From the IMG/VR virus record IMGVR_UViG_3300042560_001788, positions 1 to 39,075 of that record: 39,075 nt of DNA; one strand, 5' to 3'. Source of the stretch: a virus. Below are positions 37,630-39,075 of the stretch, piece after piece (within the stretch, counting starts at the first letter, position 1; every line of letters begins with the position of its first letter). The notes under the pieces were generated by a model. The model was not told where the DNA came from, did no database searches, and saw only the letters and a program-made list of their open reading frames with translations. The position numbers were made by a program, and so were the translations under genes.

Positions 37630-37877
37630 ACAGCAAAGAGCCGGTCTATCGCTCACAACCCGCCGGGATAACTCCGCAAGAGCGGACTGCCATAAAGGCC
37701 GCTGTGGATTTTTGCGAGTCCACTTGCGCCCCGCTGCCAAGTTCCGAGCAGATTTCGGCCATCCGTGCGTTTCTGGAAATGACAAAAACGCTTACGGTTC
37801 AACAGGAACATTTACGGGCGGGCGAGATCGCACAAAAACTTGTCACAAGTGGACGTATAGCGAAACGAAATGACTGA
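37626..37877 (+). CDS. Small protein in cassette, unknown
   Basis: An 83-residue helical protein: SQPAGITPQERTAIKAAVDFCESTCAPLPSSEQISAIRAFLEMTKTLTVQQEHLRAGEIAQKLV. Start codon defined by the 17-bp leader. Overlaps the next gene by 8 nt. No family is recognised. Confidence 0.65.
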   Translation: MDSKEPVYRSQPAGITPQERTAIKAAVDFCESTCAPLPSSEQISAIRAFLEMTKTLTVQQEHLRAGEIAQKLVTSGRIAKRND

Positions 37878-38109
37878 CCCGCACCTTCCCCACGCCCTGC
37901 GAATCCTCGCCCGCGACATTCACTGCGAGGACGGAATCGCCACGCAGTGCATCCGCGAGGCAGCGGACGAGATCGCCCGCCTGCGGCTCACCGACAAGGA
38001 GCGTGCGGCGATCCAGACTGCGATGAACGCTTACGGCGATAACAACGATGACCGCGAGTGCGCGATAATTGAGGCAACGCTCTGGGGGCTGCTGGAACGG
38101 ACGAAGTGA
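37870..38109 (+). CDS. Small protein in cassette, unknown
   Basis: A 79-residue protein: HALRILARDIHCEDGIATQCIREAADEIARLRLTDKERAAIQTAMNAYGDNNDDRECAIIEATLWGLLERT. Composed of two helical segments, the first matching a small phage motif (D-G-I-A-x-x-x-I-x-E-A-A-D-x-I). Function unknown. Confidence 0.65.
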   Translation: MTDPHLPHALRILARDIHCEDGIATQCIREAADEIARLRLTDKERAAIQTAMNAYGDNNDDRECAIIEATLWGLLERTK

Positions 38110-38121
38110 CGCTACTGAAAT

Positions 38122-38138
38122 CAGAGAGGGACGTATGG
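38122..38138 (+). repeat. 17-bp repeated ribosome-binding leader, copy B
   Basis: Identical to the copy at 37613-37629, ending in the start codon of gene 38135. Confidence 0.8.
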
Positions 38139-38332
38139 CAAAGACAAAGAAGAAGCCCGACCGCGAACTGCTGGAGCAGGCGGCCCTAATCCTGTCGAAC
38201 GAGGCGGAGGCTAGGGAAGGCTATGGCGGAGAGACAACGGAGAGGTTTGTAAGAACACTGCGGCGAGTGGCGAGCGGACTGCGGCGAATGGCGGCCAGCA
38301 AGCCAGCCACCGCAAAGAGATTGCGCTCTTGA
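38135..38332 (+). CDS. Small basic protein in cassette
   Basis: A 65-residue Lys/Arg-rich helical protein (MAKTKKKPDRELLEQAALILSNEAEAREGYGGETTERFVRTLRRVASGLRRMAASKPATAKRL). May bind nucleic acid. The start is fixed by the 17-bp leader; its last codons contain the TGCGCTCTT element (38322-38330). Confidence 0.65.
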   Translation: MAKTKKKPDRELLEQAALILSNEAEAREGYGGETTERFVRTLRRVASGLRRMAASKPATAKRLRS

Positions 38333-38428
38333 GCGAAGGGAGCGAACTAACCGGAATGGCCGGATAGTTGCGCTATAGCGGCGACATACGGCTGCAAGCG
38401 GGCTGGACGCTAGGCATAGGCTGAACGC

Positions 38429-38755
38429 ATGCCAGCACGCATACCAAGCCACAGGCCGCCCAGGCTGAGAACACAGCCAAGGCGTGACGACTCAGCCAGG
38501 CCCAACGCAGCGGCGCGAGGCTACTGCTCGCGAGCGTGGCATGCCCTGCGTCAGCGTGTTCTCGTGCGTGACGCATGGGCCTGCCAGGAGTGTGGGCGAG
38601 TGTGTGCGGATAAGCGTGAAGCCCACGTCGATCACATCACGCCCAAGGCACAGGGCGGGCAAGACGTGATGGAGAACCTGAGGACGCTGTGCGTGAGGTG
38701 CCACGGCAGGAAGACACGGCAGGAGCAGAACGCTACTTCCCTGCAGCGCTCGTAA
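38429..38755 (+). CDS. HNH endonuclease
   Basis: A 108-residue protein. Zinc knuckles CQECGRVC and LCVRCHGRKT flank the catalytic HVDHITPKAQGGQDVMENL, the complete HNH finger (H-x-D-H... N... H). In HK97-like phages such an enzyme assists terminase cutting at cos, and here it would lie just upstream of terS if the genome is circular. The N-terminus is basic. Confidence 0.9.
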   Translation: MPARIPSHRPPRLRTQPRRDDSARPNAAARGYCSRAWHALRQRVLVRDAWACQECGRVCADKREAHVDHITPKAQGGQDVMENLRTLCVRCHGRKTRQEQNATSLQRS

Positions 38756-39026
38756 TCATCTGGGATAGTTCGCCCTTGGTAACGTCAGGCGGCACATCAA
38801 TACCGAGCTTTGTGGCATAGGCCACCTGCTTCTGTGATGGTGGATCACGACGCCAAGCGTTAGGCATGCGAGGGAATGAGAACGCACCACCGACCAACCA
38901 CAACACACTGAGTGCAGCCACAACACCGCTGAACTTAAACAACACCATCACCAGCATTGCCAAGCCTGAACCGAACATGATGAATGCAGCGATGGAACGA
39001 ATGAGCCAGATGGCTTGAGTCTTCAT
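38733..39026 (-). CDS. Membrane protein on the minus strand
   Basis: A 97-residue protein from the ATG complementary to 39024-39026, preceded by GAGG. Two membrane spans (AIWLIRSIAAFIMFGSGLAMLVMVLF and SGVVAALSVLWLVGGAFSF) are followed by a cytoplasmic tail PPSQKQVAYATKLGIDVPPDVTKGELSQMI, a small domain seen in various phage proteins. It converges with and overlaps the HNH gene by 23 nt. The separate strand and lower GC suggest a moron, possibly for superinfection exclusion. TATCAT (minus strand, about 39063-39058) may be its -10. Confidence 0.7.
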   Translation of the reverse strand: MKTQAIWLIRSIAAFIMFGSGLAMLVMVLFKFSGVVAALSVLWLVGGAFSFPRMPNAWRRDPPSQKQVAYATKLGIDVPPDVTKGELSQMITSAAGK

Positions 39027-39075
39027 GCGATTGAACCTCGAAGTGAATGGGCAGGAATGATAGCAGGGGGACACC

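Noticed and set aside
1-39075. tRNA genes and CRISPR arrays
   Set aside because: No cloverleaf with TTCGA-type T-loop and no regularly spaced identical repeats with unique spacers were seen. The repeats found are tandem or leader elements.
1-39075. Terminal redundancy between window ends
   Set aside because: The first and last tens of bases do not match directly, so circularity by direct terminal repeat is not supported.

Overview
The window looks like an essentially complete genome of a temperate, long-tailed bacteriophage (a siphovirus with an HK97-type head), about 39 kb and GC-rich. Nearly all genes lie on the + strand and are packed with ATGA/GTGA stop-start overlaps. The left edge lies just before the small terminase subunit and the right edge just after an HNH endonuclease gene. 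HNH and terminase genes are normally neighbours, so the window is probably one phage genome opened near its packaging site. No direct terminal repeat is visible. The host cannot be read directly. High GC, a sigma-54-type promoter and small proteins carrying a TP-x-EI-x-x-x-x-x-E type motif would suit a Planctomycetes-like or other GC-rich Gram-negative-type host, but that is inference.

Layout: (1) 46-5491 packaging and head: small and large terminase, portal, prohead protease, a zinc-ribbon microprotein and the major capsid protein, closed by a strong terminator (5521-5560). (2) 5571-9986: a glycosyltransferase, head-tail connectors and adaptors, tail terminator, two tail-tube-like proteins, and a tail assembly chaperone pair joined by a canonical -1 frameshift heptamer (A AAA AAC, 9669-9675). 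(3) 9990-16543: tape measure and distal tail proteins, including repeat-rich and Cys-rich ones. (4) 16494-18504: small proteins, a metallophosphoesterase and a DUF1599-like protein. (5) 18568-20417 lysogeny/control region: a tyrosine integrase on the minus strand, a divergent excisionase-like HTH gene and tiny ORFs. Three copies of an 18-bp operator-like palindrome (GGTWCCGATWYGGGWACY) lie on or beside three promoters here. (6) 20436-27222 early recombination and replication: a near-ideal sigma-54 promoter, a RecT-like annealing protein, a winged-helix protein, a ParB-like (DGQHR) protein, a DUF1376 replication protein with an iteron/hairpin cluster inside its gene (candidate origin, 23855-23987), a LexA-type DNA-binding domain, a complete DNA polymerase III beta clamp and a RusA resolvase. 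(7) 27219-28642: a methyltransferase-glycosyltransferase pair. (8) 29220-32073 probable lysis region: several single-span membrane proteins around a papain-like cysteine peptidase and a small DnaJ-type zinc-motif protein with a lipoprotein-like start. (9) 32073-36722: receptor-binding/tail-fibre proteins (collagen-like, beta-propeller-like, lectin-like). (10) 36756-38332: a cassette of tiny orphan genes preceded by related leader sequences and a highly structured intergenic element. (11) 38429-39026: HNH endonuclease and a convergent membrane-protein gene.

Likely logic: a small immunity region decides between integration and lytic growth through shared operators. An RpoN-type promoter may switch on the recombination/replication operon, which brings its own clamp. 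The late block builds a glycosylation-capable virion and lyses the host with a peptidase rather than a recognisable muramidase or amidase. The strongest new signals are the internal origin, the operator set, the sigma-54 promoter, the interleaved inverted repeats at 37266-37303 and the repeated leaders of the small-gene cassette.
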